Assembly (NCBI RefSeq): GCF_018139685.1
Contig: NZ_JAGSPN010000001.1
Location: forward strand, 558,001 to 622,000
Origin: Cognatundibacterium luofuense
Lineage (GTDB): Bacteria > Pseudomonadota > Gammaproteobacteria > Burkholderiales > Burkholderiaceae_D
Direction: 5' to 3'
DNA: 64,000 bases
The translations under genes and the position numbers were made by a program. Positions 1 through 9,834 of the stretch are shown piece after piece; position 1 is the stretch's first letter; each line of letters opens with the position of its first letter. Under the pieces are notes generated by a model, which worked only from the letters and a program-made list of their open reading frames with translations, made no database searches and had not been told where the DNA came from.

Positions 1-1
1 T

Positions 2-3000
2 GCCTTTGTTGGCTGCATGGTGTTGATACTGGTAATTGTTATTGTGCAAAGCTGGTGGTCTGTACGCGAAGATCAGGAGAGAACGCTTTCTGAGGCTCGC
101 CAGAACAGCGAGTTCGCGGTACGCATACTTGAGGAACATGCAAGCCGGGCTTTCAGTGAGTCGGTCAAAGCCATTTCCATGGTCAGCGTAGTGCTAAACG
201 ATGATCATTCCCATAACCTGAATGGCGAAGCGGTAAGCCAGTTACTAAGGTCTGCTCCGCTTCATACGCAATTTCTTGCTTCTGTCAGTATCTACGATCC
301 TTACGGGCAGATTCGCCAAACCAGCCGGGCATATGATGTTCAGCAGGATGCGCCAGCTACAAGCCAGCAAATCCGTGATTCGCAAAAATTAAGCTCTTCT
401 GAGCAATTGGTTATCGGACGCCCACTGAAGGTTAAGAGCAATGGTGAATGGATCTTGCCAGTCACAAAAAATGTCTTCAGCACATCAGGCGAACTGATCG
501 CCATTGTGCAAGCGGATGTCCGCCTTGCCTATTTTCTCGAGTTCTATGAAATATTGTCCAGAGGAAATCGTGGTGTAATTTCTTTGCACGACTACCAGGG
601 GCAGTTACTCGCCAGGGCACCATTTGATCAAAGTATTGAATCGCACGTTATAACTGAGCAATGGTTGTTGCGTGCAATTTCAGCAGATCAACAAGATGGC
701 AGTCTGATAGCGCCGGATATGCAAGGAGCCGATGCGGAGCAGTTATATGCGTTTCGTAAGGTTTCAGGTATTCCTGTTACGTTGGTTTTCTCGCGCAATG
801 TAGACGATATTTTGCGGGAATGGCACGGACGCATGCATCAGAAAGTCTTGTTCACCGGAACGACATTGCTGTTCATCTTTACCCTCGCCATTATTTTACT
901 GATTCAGTTAAAGCGATTGCAGGAATCGCGTGAGCGATTTGAAGCAAGTGAAAGCCGATACAGGTTGTTATTTGCTGGTGCACAGGACGCAATTCTGCTG
1001 ATTAACCGGAATTATGAGTACGTTGACTGTAATCCGGCTGCCGTTGAGTTACTAGGGGTGAAAGATGCCAGCTATGTACTAGGGCGTCAGGCAGGAGACT
1101 TCTCAGATACACACCAGAATATCGCTGGAGAATCATTGACAAGCAGCAAACAGCTGGTCAGGAAATATGTTGATCTTGCGTTCAATGGCGAGGTGCAGCG
1201 ACTCGAGTGGGTCATGCAAAGGCATGGCAGTCCTTGCTATATCGAAATAACACTGAGCAAAGTAGAAATTAATAACGAGCCACTGGTATTTTGTGTAGAG
1301 CGTGATGTCAGTGTCAGGAAAAAGTCGGAACAATTACTGGAAGGTCAAAACAGGCTGTTGCAAATGATCGGGGCAAATCAGGACCCGATCGAAATTCTGA
1401 ATGCTGTATGTGATTTTATGCACTCGGTTCGCGTTCGCTGGACTGTCGGTATTCAGTTGCTTAGTGAGGATCAGCGTACTTTTGTTGCTGGCATTGGGAG
1501 TCGTTTTCCTGAATTTATTCATGTGCAGCTAAAGGATCTGCCAGTTACCCATGGCAACGGGCTGTGGAGTGATGCCGCAATGCATGCGAGTCCAGTGCAC
1601 GCTAAAGACTTGCCAAATGATAGTTCAATGCAGTTTGTGAACCAACTTGAACAACTTGCAGTTTATCGGGAAGCATTTTCATGGCCTTTGATGGATAAGT
1701 ATGGCCAGGTTCTGGGATGCTTTACACTCTTATTGCGCGAGGCTGTATTAATTAGCGAAGAAGACCACAGCTTCATAATGTCCATGATAGAAATTGCGAT
1801 CATTGCAATCGAGGCGCGACGATCTGAGCGGAAAATTCTACGTCTTGCGCATTATGACGAGTTGACCGGACTGCCAAACCGATTTCTCTATAACCAGCAT
1901 TTGAGTAAGGCACTTTCTCTTGCAGAAAGAAATCAGACGCAACTGGCGGTGCTCTTTCTTGATCTGGATCGCTTTAAAAATATCAACGATACATTCGGTC
2001 ACGACGAAGGGGATAAAGTTCTCAGGGATGTTGCCGCGCGATTTACACGGGTGTTAAGGGAGTCCGATATTGTTGCCAGAATCGGTGGTGATGAATTTAT
2101 CTTGTTAATTGATCAATTTAGTGATCCTAGTGATTTAGGAAGTATTGCAGATAAATTACTATTTGAAGCATCTCAGCCATTTGAAATTGATGGACAGGAA
2201 TGTCAACTGAGCGCCTCTATCGGTATTGCAACTTTCCCAAGTGATGGAAAGGATGCGCAGACGCTCCTAAAAAATGCCGACATCGCGATGTACCGGGCAA
2301 AAAACAAGGGTAAAGACAATTACCAGTTTTATGCATCGGAAATGAATGTGCACACCGTCGAGAAACTTGCTTTTGAAGCACGCTTACGTAAGGCGTTGGA
2401 GCGACGTGAATTTGTTGTGTATTACCAGCCTAAAGTGTCTGTAGCCACGGGGAAAATTGTCGGCGCAGAGGCTTTAGTGCGCTGGAATCATCCAGACCGC
2501 GGAATTTTGTTTCCGAATGACTTCATCGGACTGGCGGAGGAGGCAGGGCTTATTTCCAGGCTGGGTATGCTGGTTCTGGATATTGCATGTAAAGATATTC
2601 TCAGTTTTCGTCAGGTTGATGCCGGATTCGGGCGTGTGGCAATTAATTTGTCAGCTTCGCAATTTAATGAGTATCAGCTACTGGATGAGGTCCGTGGGGT
2701 AACGGAGTTCTGGCGTGTTCCGTCGAATGCGCTGGAGTTTGAGATTACCGAGAGCATGGTGATGCATAACCGCGACCAGGCAATTGTCTTAATGGACGCA
2801 TTCAAAAAAGAAGGCTTTAGCTTATCGATCGATGATTTCGGAACGGGCTATTCATCTCTTGCTTATTTAAAGCGTTTTCCTGTTGATAGCGTCAAAGTCG
2901 ACCGGTCTTTCATTAAAGATATTCCTGAAGATCCGAATGACACCGCGATTGCCCATACGATTGTCGCGATGGCGCATACACTCGGCTTAAAAGTGATTGC

Positions 3001-3136
3001 AGAGGGAGTTGATTCGGCAACTCAACTGCAAACGTTGCAAAATTTCGATTGCGACGAATATCAGGGCTATTTTTTCAGCAAAGCGATTCCGGCCCGGGAT
3101 TTTCTTGCTTTGTTGCAACAGCAAGTATTGAACTGA
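2..3136 (+). CDS. Membrane GGDEF-EAL cyclic-di-GMP signalling protein (5' partial)
   Basis: Predicted bifunctional cyclic-di-GMP turnover protein. The frame is open to the window edge. The first ATG (base 17) lies inside a hydrophobic helix already under way, so the true start is probably upstream. Counting from base 17: a membrane segment, a periplasmic Cache-like sensor (about 20-270), a second membrane helix (about 278-298), PAS (about 310-435), GAF-like (about 440-600), GGDEF (about 610-770) and EAL (about 785-1035). GGDEF is intact at 690-694, with an RESD inhibitory-site motif five residues before it. The EAL motif (818-820) and the downstream EITES, DDFGTG and AEGV motifs are also intact. 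Both cyclase and phosphodiesterase activity therefore look possible from sequence; which dominates cannot be told. Confidence 0.93.
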   Translation, partial: AFVGCMVLILVIVIVQSWWSVREDQERTLSEARQNSEFAVRILEEHASRAFSESVKAISMVSVVLNDDHSHNLNGEAVSQLLRSAPLHTQFLASVSIYDPYGQIRQTSRAYDVQQDAPATSQQIRDSQKLSSSEQLVIGRPLKVKSNGEWILPVTKNVFSTSGELIAIVQADVRLAYFLEFYEILSRGNRGVISLHDYQGQLLARAPFDQSIESHVITEQWLLRAISADQQDGSLIAPDMQGADAEQLYAFRKVSGIPVTLVFSRNVDDILREWHGRMHQKVLFTGTTLLFIFTLAIILLIQLKRLQESRERFEASESRYRLLFAGAQDAILLINRNYEYVDCNPAAVELLGVKDASYVLGRQAGDFSDTHQNIAGESLTSSKQLVRKYVDLAFNGEVQRLEWVMQRHGSPCYIEITLSKVEINNEPLVFCVERDVSVRKKSEQLLEGQNRLLQMIGANQDPIEILNAVCDFMHSVRVRWTVGIQLLSEDQRTFVAGIGSRFPEFIHVQLKDLPVTHGNGLWSDAAMHASPVHAKDLPNDSSMQFVNQLEQLAVYREAFSWPLMDKYGQVLGCFTLLLREAVLISEEDHSFIMSMIEIAIIAIEARRSERKILRLAHYDELTGLPNRFLYNQHLSKALSLAERNQTQLAVLFLDLDRFKNINDTFGHDEGDKVLRDVAARFTRVLRESDIVARIGGDEFILLIDQFSDPSDLGSIADKLLFEASQPFEIDGQECQLSASIGIATFPSDGKDAQTLLKNADIAMYRAKNKGKDNYQFYASEMNVHTVEKLAFEARLRKALERREFVVYYQPKVSVATGKIVGAEALVRWNHPDRGILFPNDFIGLAEEAGLISRLGMLVLDIACKDILSFRQVDAGFGRVAINLSASQFNEYQLLDEVRGVTEFWRVPSNALEFEITESMVMHNRDQAIVLMDAFKKEGFSLSIDDFGTGYSSLAYLKRFPVDSVKVDRSFIKDIPEDPNDTAIAHTIVAMAHTLGLKVIAEGVDSATQLQTLQNFDCDEYQGYFFSKAIPARDFLALLQQQVLN

Positions 3137-3354
3137 TCGAAGCAAATACATTTATCTGTTTTTGACGAAATCAGCATCGTTGCTGCATCGTATTTCTGAC
3201 TTGTGTTTCATTTTCCTTCTGAATTTCAGGCGACTTCTTCGAATAATCGCCTAAGTCCTTCATTTATCTCATATTTCTACGCTAATCCTTAGTCGACGCT
3301 GATCTAAGTCATTGACTTCATTAAAGAAATTGTCGTCGTGTCAGGGTAATGCGC
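3137..3354. other. Intergenic stretch upstream of the dcw promoter
   Basis: No gene is seen between the GGDEF-EAL gene and the mraZ promoter. A weak 6-bp inverted repeat (AGGCGA at 3228-3233, TCGCCT at 3247-3252) has no T-run after it, so it is not called a terminator. The rest is AT-rich and without recognisable structure. Confidence 0.5.
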
Positions 3355-3383
3355 TTGACCGGAAGGCAACCATCCACTAAAGT
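3355..3383 (+). promoter_or_regulatory. Probable sigma-70 promoter of the dcw cluster (Pmra)
   Basis: A -35-like TTGACC at 3355-3360 is followed, after a 17-bp spacer, by a -10-like TAAAGT at 3378-3383. The -10 overlaps the first MraZ box, which fits repression by MraZ. Position about 105 bases before mraZ is as expected for the main dcw promoter. Not tested. Confidence 0.55.
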
Positions 3384-3416
3384 GGGCGTTAGTGTGAAAA
3401 AGTGTAATTTTGTGGG
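3382..3416 (+). promoter_or_regulatory. Four MraZ boxes at exact 10-bp spacing
   Basis: GTGGG (3382-3386), GTGTG (3392-3396), GTGTA (3402-3406) and GTGGG (3412-3416) form direct repeats with starts exactly 10 bp apart. MraZ from E. coli is known to bind GTGGG direct repeats separated by 5 bp upstream of its own gene. The two central boxes are degenerate. The array starts in the putative -10 element, so occupancy should block transcription of mraZ and the genes behind it. Confidence 0.75.
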
Positions 3417-3488
3417 ATAAATTCCCTTAATTCCGATATCTTCACCATTAACTTCCTCAGTATTTATTTCCACTAAAAAGGTCACAAC

Positions 3489-3917
3489 GTGTTTCAGGGT
3501 CCATCCGCAATCAATCTCGATGCGAAAGGCAGGATGTCTGTTCCTGCGCGCTATCGTGACTCCCTGATTCGAGAGTTTGACGGTAAGTTAACGCTGACCC
3601 GTCATCCGGATGGCTGTCTGTTGCTGTTTCCCCGGACTGTATGGGAGTCGCACCGTGAGCAAATTGCGGCATGGCCAATTCAGGCTCGTGACTGGAAGCG
3701 TATCTTTCTGGGGAACGCTTTTGATGTAGATATGGACACTGCAGGTCGTATCCTGATTGCCCCTGAGTTGCGTAATGCTGTTGCTATTCAGCGTGACATT
3801 ATGATGCTGGGCATGGGGAGTCATTTTGAAATCTGGGATGCAGGCAGGCTGGCTGAAAATGAAGCCAACGCTAAAGCCGCTGGCGCACCAGATGTTTTGC
3901 ATAACTTTTCTTTCTGA
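3489..3917 (+). CDS. mraZ: Transcriptional regulator MraZ
   Basis: DNA-binding regulator of the division/cell-wall cluster, 142 residues, normal for the family. It has the two SpoVT/AbrB-like half domains with their hallmark motifs (DAKGRMSVPARYR at 11-23 and DTAGRILIAPELR at 83-95). Translation starts at GTG, 7 bases after an AAAAAGG ribosome-binding site. It is the first gene of the cluster and is preceded by its likely own operator, so autorepression is expected. rsmH follows after 9 bases. Confidence 0.96.
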   Translation: MFQGPSAINLDAKGRMSVPARYRDSLIREFDGKLTLTRHPDGCLLLFPRTVWESHREQIAAWPIQARDWKRIFLGNAFDVDMDTAGRILIAPELRNAVAIQRDIMMLGMGSHFEIWDAGRLAENEANAKAAGAPDVLHNFSF

Positions 3918-3926
3918 TCGCAGCCA

Positions 3927-4886
3927 ATGATGAATCAGCAAGCGACAGAATTCGCACATAAAACCGTGCTGCTGGATGCAGCGGTTGACGGTCTCAATCT
4001 GACCGGTGATCGTGTTCACGGTACCTATATTGACGGGACGTTCGGACGTGGCGGACATAGTCGCCTGATCCTGAGTCAGTTATCTGATCGCGGACGACTG
4101 ATTGCATTTGATAAAGATCCGCAGGCAATCGCTTGCGCAAATCAGATTCAGGACTCTCGCTTCAGAATTATTCATGACAGTTTTGCGTCAGTATGTTCTT
4201 CCCTGCGTGAACTTGGAATTAACAGAGTAGATGGCATCTTGCTGGACCTCGGAATTTCCTCGCCACAAGTGGATGACGCTGTAAGAGGTTTCAGTTTCAG
4301 GTCGGATGGTCCGCTCGATATGCGGATGGATACTACGCGTGGTATTTCTGCGGCGGATTGGCTTGCCACTGAAAGTGAAGAAAAAATCAGGGAGGTAATT
4401 AAGGAATATGGGGAAGAACGGTTTGCTTTTCAGATTGCAAAGGCGATTATTGCTTGCCGCCAGGTCGAGCCCATTACCAGAACCCGGCAACTGGCACAAA
4501 TCGTTGCAAACGCCGTCAAAACTCGCGAGAAGGGTAAGGACCCTGCAACCCGCACCTTTCAGGCTGTACGGATTCACATCAATCAGGAACTCGAAGATCT
4601 CAAAACCGGACTGAATGCCGGTCTTTCCCTTTTGGATTATCAGGGCAGATTTTCAGTCATTAGTTTTCACTCGTTGGAAGACAGGATAGTAAAGCAGTTT
4701 TTCGCTTCTAATTCGTCAGTAATTCAACCGGATCGCAGATTACCTATTCGCGCAGTGGATTTGCCCCAGCCACCTCTTAAACTGATTGAGCGAATTAAGC
4801 CATCGGATGCGGAAGTTTCTGCCAATCCGCGTGCACGTTCCGCCATTTTGCGTATATCAGAGCGTACGCAAGGGGAGGTCCGATGA
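3927..4886 (+). CDS. rsmH: 16S rRNA (cytosine(1402)-N4)-methyltransferase RsmH
   Basis: Methylates N4 of C1402 in 16S rRNA using S-adenosylmethionine; also known as MraW. 319 residues, full length. The SAM-binding segment [10 protein letters not shown], the core [12 protein letters not shown] and DMRMD motifs, and the late SFHSLEDR and NPRARSA motifs are all present. Two ATG codons are adjacent at the start; no strong ribosome-binding site distinguishes them. The stop codon overlaps the ftsL start (ATGA), as is typical of this cluster. Confidence 0.97.
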   Translation: MMNQQATEFAHKTVLLDAAVDGLNLTGDRVHGTYIDGTFGRGGHSRLILSQLSDRGRLIAFDKDPQAIACANQIQDSRFRIIHDSFASVCSSLRELGINRVDGILLDLGISSPQVDDAVRGFSFRSDGPLDMRMDTTRGISAADWLATESEEKIREVIKEYGEERFAFQIAKAIIACRQVEPITRTRQLAQIVANAVKTREKGKDPATRTFQAVRIHINQELEDLKTGLNAGLSLLDYQGRFSVISFHSLEDRIVKQFFASNSSVIQPDRRLPIRAVDLPQPPLKLIERIKPSDAEVSANPRARSAILRISERTQGEVR

Positions 4887-5155
4887 CGAAAATTAATATC
4901 GCTCTTGGTTTTTCTCTGATTATCTGCGCCTTGTTGCTGATTAATTCTCAATATCAGGCTCGTCGGCTCTTTTTTGAGTTGGAGCGCGAACAGGGTCTAA
5001 GTAAACAATATGAGACGGAATGGACCCAGTTGCGGCTGGATCAGTCCATTTACGGGAAAACCTCACGCATTGAGTCTGTCGCCCGTAACGAATTGAATAT
5101 GGTGCCGGTCACCCCGGAACGTACGCAGTTCCTCAAAGCGGCGGAAGTGAAATGA
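4883..5155 (+). CDS. ftsL: Cell division protein FtsL
   Basis: Small bitopic divisome protein that with FtsB and FtsQ activates FtsWI septal synthesis. 90 residues: one membrane helix at about 6-23, then a periplasmic coiled-coil-prone stretch (about 30-70). Sequence conservation in this family is low; the call rests on size, topology and position between rsmH and ftsI. It overlaps rsmH by 4 bases and ftsI by 4 bases (ATGA at both ends), so translational coupling is likely. Confidence 0.92.
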   Translation: MTKINIALGFSLIICALLLINSQYQARRLFFELEREQGLSKQYETEWTQLRLDQSIYGKTSRIESVARNELNMVPVTPERTQFLKAAEVK

Positions 5156-6918
5156 AGAGGTCTGGTAACGTCTCGCGGAAAGCGGCATCACGTGGTGTTG
5201 CCTATTCATCCAGTCCTGTTCTGGAGGTGAAGTTGCCATCATGGCGTTCGCGACTGGTGTTGTTTTTTTTGTTTATTGCATTTGTTGCACTGATTTCACG
5301 AGCACTCTTTTTGCAAGTAAAGAGCACGGATTTCCTGCAAAAGCAGGGAGAAAACCGCTACGCGAGAACAATGGAACTACCGGCAACCCGTGGAAAAATT
5401 ACTGACCGGAATGGTCAGGTACTCGCATCCTCTATTCCTGTAAAAGCGATTTGGGCAATTCCTGAAGACGTACAAGACGCGCCCAAGGAGAAGCTGCGTC
5501 AGCTAGCCTCACTATTGGGCATTTCTGATGCAGATCTCGCAAAGAAACTCAATTCAGATAAGACATTTGTTTATCTGAAGCGCCAGGTGGAAAACGACAT
5601 TGCAGAAAAAATTATTGCATTGGGAATTCCCGGGGTTGATACGCGAAAGGAATATAAGCGTTATTACCCGGAAGGGGAAGTGATGGCCCATGTCGTTGGA
5701 TTCACCAATGTCGAAGATATCGGGCAGGAAGGAATGGAGCTTGGTGCCGAAAAGAACCTCGCCGGGAAAAATGGCAGCCGCCGGGTTATTAAAGACCGGT
5801 TGGGGCGCATTGTTGAGGATATCCGTGCTATTCGCGAACCGCATAACGGTAAAGATCTGACGCTCTCGATTGACAGCAAAATTCAATACATTGCCTATAC
5901 ACATTTAAAAGAAGCGGTTGAAAAACATAAAGCAAAAGCTGGTGGTGCAGTTGTTATTGATGCACAAACCGGCGAAGTGCTGGCGCTGGTTAATTTGCCA
6001 ACTTACAACCCAAATGAACGCGGAGGCTTGACTGGTGCACAGTTGCGTAATCGTGTACTGACTGACACCTTTGAGCCGGGTTCGACAATGAAGCCGATTT
6101 CAGTTGCATGGGCACTGGAAACCGGCCGCGTTACTCCCGAGACAGTCTTTCAGACTGCACCAGGAATTATGACGATTGGCCCTGCTGTGATTCATGATGC
6201 GCATAAAGAAGGTGCTCTAACGGTAGCGCAGGTAATTCAGAAGTCATCGAATATTGGTACGGCAAAGATGGCATTACAAATGTCACCAAAAGAAATGTGG
6301 GAGTTGTATACAACCGTGGGATTCGGGCAGCAGCCGAAACTCGGTTTTCCCGGTGCAGTTGCGGGTCGCCTTCGAAATTATAAAAACTGGCGTCCGATTG
6401 AGCAGGCAACAATGAGCTACGGACACGGAATTTCCGTATCTCTTGTGCAAATGGCACGTGCCTACACAATTTTTGCCCGTGACGGGGATTTGATTCCGGT
6501 TACGTTCGAAAAGACAGACAGTGTTGTGAAGGGGCAGCGGGTCATTTCTGATAAAACCGCTCAGCAGATGAGACTGATGATGGAGTCCGTGACGCAACCC
6601 GGTGGAACTGCAACGCAAGCGCGCATTCCGGGTTATCGCGTTGCAGGTAAAACAGGTACAGCACATAAGCTTGAAGGCGGGCGCTATGTGAATAAATATG
6701 TTGCTGATTTTGTCGGATTTGCTCCTGTGTCTAAGCCGCGCGTAATCGTCGCAGTCATGATTGATGAGCCTACGGTCGGTGGACACTATGGCGGGGTAGT
6801 TGCTGCACCTGTTTTTGCCGCAATTACCGCAAATGTATTGAGATCACTGAACGTGACACCTGACTCTTCGGTCACCAGTATTATTCCGGACACAAATGCA
6901 GTTCAGGAGAGTATGTAA
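5152..6918 (+). CDS. ftsI: Septal peptidoglycan transpeptidase FtsI (PBP3)
   Basis: Class B penicillin-binding protein that crosslinks septal peptidoglycan with FtsW. 588 residues: a short cytoplasmic N-terminus, a membrane helix at about 30-50, a pedestal domain, and a transpeptidase domain. The catalytic STMK motif gives S311 and K314, SSN lies at 365-367 and KTGT starts at K500, so all three active-site motifs are intact. The N-terminus overlaps ftsL and the last base is shared with murE. Confidence 0.97.
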   Translation: MKRSGNVSRKAASRGVAYSSSPVLEVKLPSWRSRLVLFFLFIAFVALISRALFLQVKSTDFLQKQGENRYARTMELPATRGKITDRNGQVLASSIPVKAIWAIPEDVQDAPKEKLRQLASLLGISDADLAKKLNSDKTFVYLKRQVENDIAEKIIALGIPGVDTRKEYKRYYPEGEVMAHVVGFTNVEDIGQEGMELGAEKNLAGKNGSRRVIKDRLGRIVEDIRAIREPHNGKDLTLSIDSKIQYIAYTHLKEAVEKHKAKAGGAVVIDAQTGEVLALVNLPTYNPNERGGLTGAQLRNRVLTDTFEPGSTMKPISVAWALETGRVTPETVFQTAPGIMTIGPAVIHDAHKEGALTVAQVIQKSSNIGTAKMALQMSPKEMWELYTTVGFGQQPKLGFPGAVAGRLRNYKNWRPIEQATMSYGHGISVSLVQMARAYTIFARDGDLIPVTFEKTDSVVKGQRVISDKTAQQMRLMMESVTQPGGTATQARIPGYRVAGKTGTAHKLEGGRYVNKYVADFVGFAPVSKPRVIVAVMIDEPTVGGHYGGVVAAPVFAAITANVLRSLNVTPDSSVTSIIPDTNAVQESM

Positions 6919-8441
6919 TGACGACACATTCTGATTTGCACATGGAAGAATTGATTTCACAGTTACGGGCAATCGCACCGAAGGCTGATTTAACTGCGGA
7001 TTCCAGAAAAATCCGTCCTGGTGATATTTTCTTTGCGATGAAAACCCATGCCGGAGACGGGCGTGATTATATTCAGCAGGCGGTTGAAAATGGCGCTGCG
7101 GCCATCGTTAGGGAAGCAGGTGATGGCGCATCTCTGACCTCCCTGCATATACCTGTAATTCAGATAGAGAACCTCGATAAAATTTGCGGGAAAATTGCTG
7201 CTTCGTGGTACGAAATGCCAGATGCGGAGCTAGCCGTTGTCGCTGTTACCGGCACAAACGGCAAAACTTCAACGACGCAGTGGATAGCGAAAGCAATGTC
7301 ATTGCTGAAAACCGAATGCGCAGTAATAGGAACGCTGGGAAATGGTATTTGGAGTCAGGGACACCTGAGTGAAATGCGGGAGACGGGCTTCACGACTCCC
7401 GACGCAATTCAATTACAGCGGTCTTTAAATTCTCTTAAGCAGGCAGGGGCAAAGGCGCTCGCAATTGAAGCTTCGTCGATAGGAATTCATCAGGGGCGAC
7501 TTACCGGGCTCGATATTCAAACAGCTGTATTTACAAACTTAACCCGCGATCATCTGGATTATCACGGCACGATGGCTGCTTATGCTGATGCTAAGCGCAG
7601 TCTCTTTGAAACGCCTGGATTACGTCTTGCGGTTCTAAATGTCGATGACAAAACCGGATCTGAATTTGCGGAAACAATAATTAAGACTCATCCTGACTTG
7701 GCGATCATCGGATATTCCGTCGAAGGTACTGCAGATGCAAGGTTTCCCCTGTTGCGGGCAACCCATTTAAAGACAGGGCATGCAGGTACCAGCTTTCACC
7801 TCGACTCTCCGTTCGGCCACGGTTTAATACGAACTCAGTTGGTCGGCCGCTTTAATGTCAGTAACGTACTGGCGGTAATGGCTGTTTTGCTGGGCAACGG
7901 GCATAGTTTTGCTAAGGTAGTGTCGATCATTGAAAAGCTGACGCCAGTGCCGGGTCGTATGCAATTACTGGGCTCAGCCGGGCACGCGATGGTTGTCATT
8001 GACTACGCTCACACGCCTGATGCCCTTGAGAAAACCATCGAAGCCTTATTACCAGTGGCTGAAGAACGGCAGGGCAAACTCTGGTGTCTGTTCGGCTGCG
8101 GGGGAGACCGTGATCCGGGTAAGCGTCCTCAAATGGGTCGAATTTCTCAAAAAGCGGATCAGATTGTTGTCACCAGTGATAACCCCCGTACAGAAGACCC
8201 TTCCTTAATTATCCGGGATATTTTATCAGGCATGACAATTCAGCCACATGTGATTGAAGATCGCGCGACGGCGATATTGTATGCAATTAAGCATGCGCAG
8301 GATAAAGACGTTGTTTTGCTTGCTGGCAAAGGCCATGAGACCTATCAGGATATTAACGGGAAGAAATGGCCATTTTCTGATGAGGAGCATGCCTCGCTGG
8401 CATTGGCAACCGTTGCAACCAGTATGAAGAGGAACACATGA
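6918..8441 (+). CDS. murE: UDP-MurNAc-tripeptide synthetase MurE (meso-diaminopimelate type)
   Basis: Cytoplasmic ATP-dependent ligase adding the third stem-peptide residue. 507 residues with the P-loop GTNGKTS at 112-118 and the usual three-domain Mur ligase layout. The DNPR motif at 421-424 is the family signature for meso-diaminopimelate rather than lysine, which fits a Gram-negative wall. It shares one base with the ftsI stop and overlaps murF by 4 bases. Confidence 0.97.
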   Translation: MTTHSDLHMEELISQLRAIAPKADLTADSRKIRPGDIFFAMKTHAGDGRDYIQQAVENGAAAIVREAGDGASLTSLHIPVIQIENLDKICGKIAASWYEMPDAELAVVAVTGTNGKTSTTQWIAKAMSLLKTECAVIGTLGNGIWSQGHLSEMRETGFTTPDAIQLQRSLNSLKQAGAKALAIEASSIGIHQGRLTGLDIQTAVFTNLTRDHLDYHGTMAAYADAKRSLFETPGLRLAVLNVDDKTGSEFAETIIKTHPDLAIIGYSVEGTADARFPLLRATHLKTGHAGTSFHLDSPFGHGLIRTQLVGRFNVSNVLAVMAVLLGNGHSFAKVVSIIEKLTPVPGRMQLLGSAGHAMVVIDYAHTPDALEKTIEALLPVAEERQGKLWCLFGCGGDRDPGKRPQMGRISQKADQIVVTSDNPRTEDPSLIIRDILSGMTIQPHVIEDRATAILYAIKHAQDKDVVLLAGKGHETYQDINGKKWPFSDEEHASLALATVATSMKRNT

Positions 8442-9787
8442 TAGCAGGCAGTTTACTGGCGCTGACGGCGGACATTCCTGACGCTGTTTGTATTCAGGAT
8501 GTTAATTTTTCAGGCATAACGACTGACACCAGAAATTTTAAGCCGGGCCAGTTGTTTGTCGCGATCCGTGGTGAACAATTCGATGGACATCAATTTCTGC
8601 AGCAGGCGATCGACCACGGTGCCGCAGCAGTCGTTGCGGAAGTCTTACCCGAGGGGTGGAATGCTCCGGCATTGAAGGTAACTGATACCAAAGTAGCTTT
8701 GGGAATGATTGCGCGCTTCTGGCGTCGTAAGTTTATGCTTCCGGTGATTGGTGTTACCGGAAGTAATGGAAAAACAACCGTCAAGGAAATGATTGCCTCA
8801 GTACTTGCCAGTCATTTTGGTCAGAATAAAAGACTTGCGACCTCCGGAAATCTGAATAACGAAATTGGTGTTCCGCTGACTGTCATGCAGCTGAATTCTT
8901 CTCATGAATCAGCAGTGATTGAAATGGGAATGAATCATCCGGGCGAAATCGCACAACTTGTGGTCGCAGCTGAACCGACTATCGGATTAGTAAATAATGC
9001 GCAGCGTGAACATCAGGAGTTTATGCATACCGTTGAGGCGGTTGCCAGAGAAAATGGTGCAGTAATCAATAGTTTGCCGTCGAGCGGAGTGGCAGTTTTC
9101 CCCGCGGATGACATCTTCACTTCTATTTGGCGTGAGTTTGCCGGGCAGAGAAAAGTGATTTCATTTGGCTTCAGCCAGGATGCAGATGTCACAGCTGACT
9201 ACGAAGCAGATCAGGCTGGAAACACGATCCATCTGACAGCATTCGGTGAACGTGTTTCGTTTAAGTTAAATGCCAGCGGTGTTCACAATGTACGAAATGC
9301 GATGGCGGCAGCTGCGTGCTGCCTTGCCGCTGGCTTAACTCTTAAACAAATTGCTGATGGATTGACGTCGTTTTCTCCGGTTAAAGGACGACTGCAGGTA
9401 CATTTGTCTGAAAGTCATGTGACTGTGATTGATGATACCTATAACGCTAATCCGGACTCCGTGCGTGCTGCAATTGATGTTTTGCGCATCTATACCGATA
9501 GTTTGCTTATCCTGGGGGATATGGGAGAGGTGGGAGAGAAAGGCGATGAATTCCACTTTGAGATTGGACAGTATGCACGTGAGGCCGGTATTGAGCAGGT
9601 ATTTTTGCTCGGGAATCTGGTAAAGCACACTGCGGACGGCTTTGGTTCGAATGCGCGATTCTTTTCTTCACTTGATGAATTGAATGAAGCGCTCGATGCA
9701 ACAGTCCGGAGCGGAATGGCTGTACTTGTAAAAGGATCCCGCTTTATGAAAATGGAGCGAGTTGTTCAGTATTTGCTGAAAGCATAA
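8438..9787 (+). CDS. murF: UDP-MurNAc-pentapeptide synthetase MurF
   Basis: Adds D-Ala-D-Ala to the UDP-MurNAc-tripeptide, completing the cytoplasmic precursor; the dipeptide comes from Ddl, encoded later in the same cluster. 449 residues, with the ATP-binding GSNGKTT at 108-114, the EMGMNHPGEI segment and a DDTYNANPDS motif in the C-terminal half. It overlaps murE by 4 bases and is followed by a 47-base AT-rich gap before mraY. Confidence 0.97.
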   Translation: MIAGSLLALTADIPDAVCIQDVNFSGITTDTRNFKPGQLFVAIRGEQFDGHQFLQQAIDHGAAAVVAEVLPEGWNAPALKVTDTKVALGMIARFWRRKFMLPVIGVTGSNGKTTVKEMIASVLASHFGQNKRLATSGNLNNEIGVPLTVMQLNSSHESAVIEMGMNHPGEIAQLVVAAEPTIGLVNNAQREHQEFMHTVEAVARENGAVINSLPSSGVAVFPADDIFTSIWREFAGQRKVISFGFSQDADVTADYEADQAGNTIHLTAFGERVSFKLNASGVHNVRNAMAAAACCLAAGLTLKQIADGLTSFSPVKGRLQVHLSESHVTVIDDTYNANPDSVRAAIDVLRIYTDSLLILGDMGEVGEKGDEFHFEIGQYAREAGIEQVFLLGNLVKHTADGFGSNARFFSSLDELNEALDATVRSGMAVLVKGSRFMKMERVVQYLLKA

Positions 9788-9834
9788 TACTGAGTTGTTT
9801 TAGATAAATATAAAAACATACGGGAAATAAAGGC

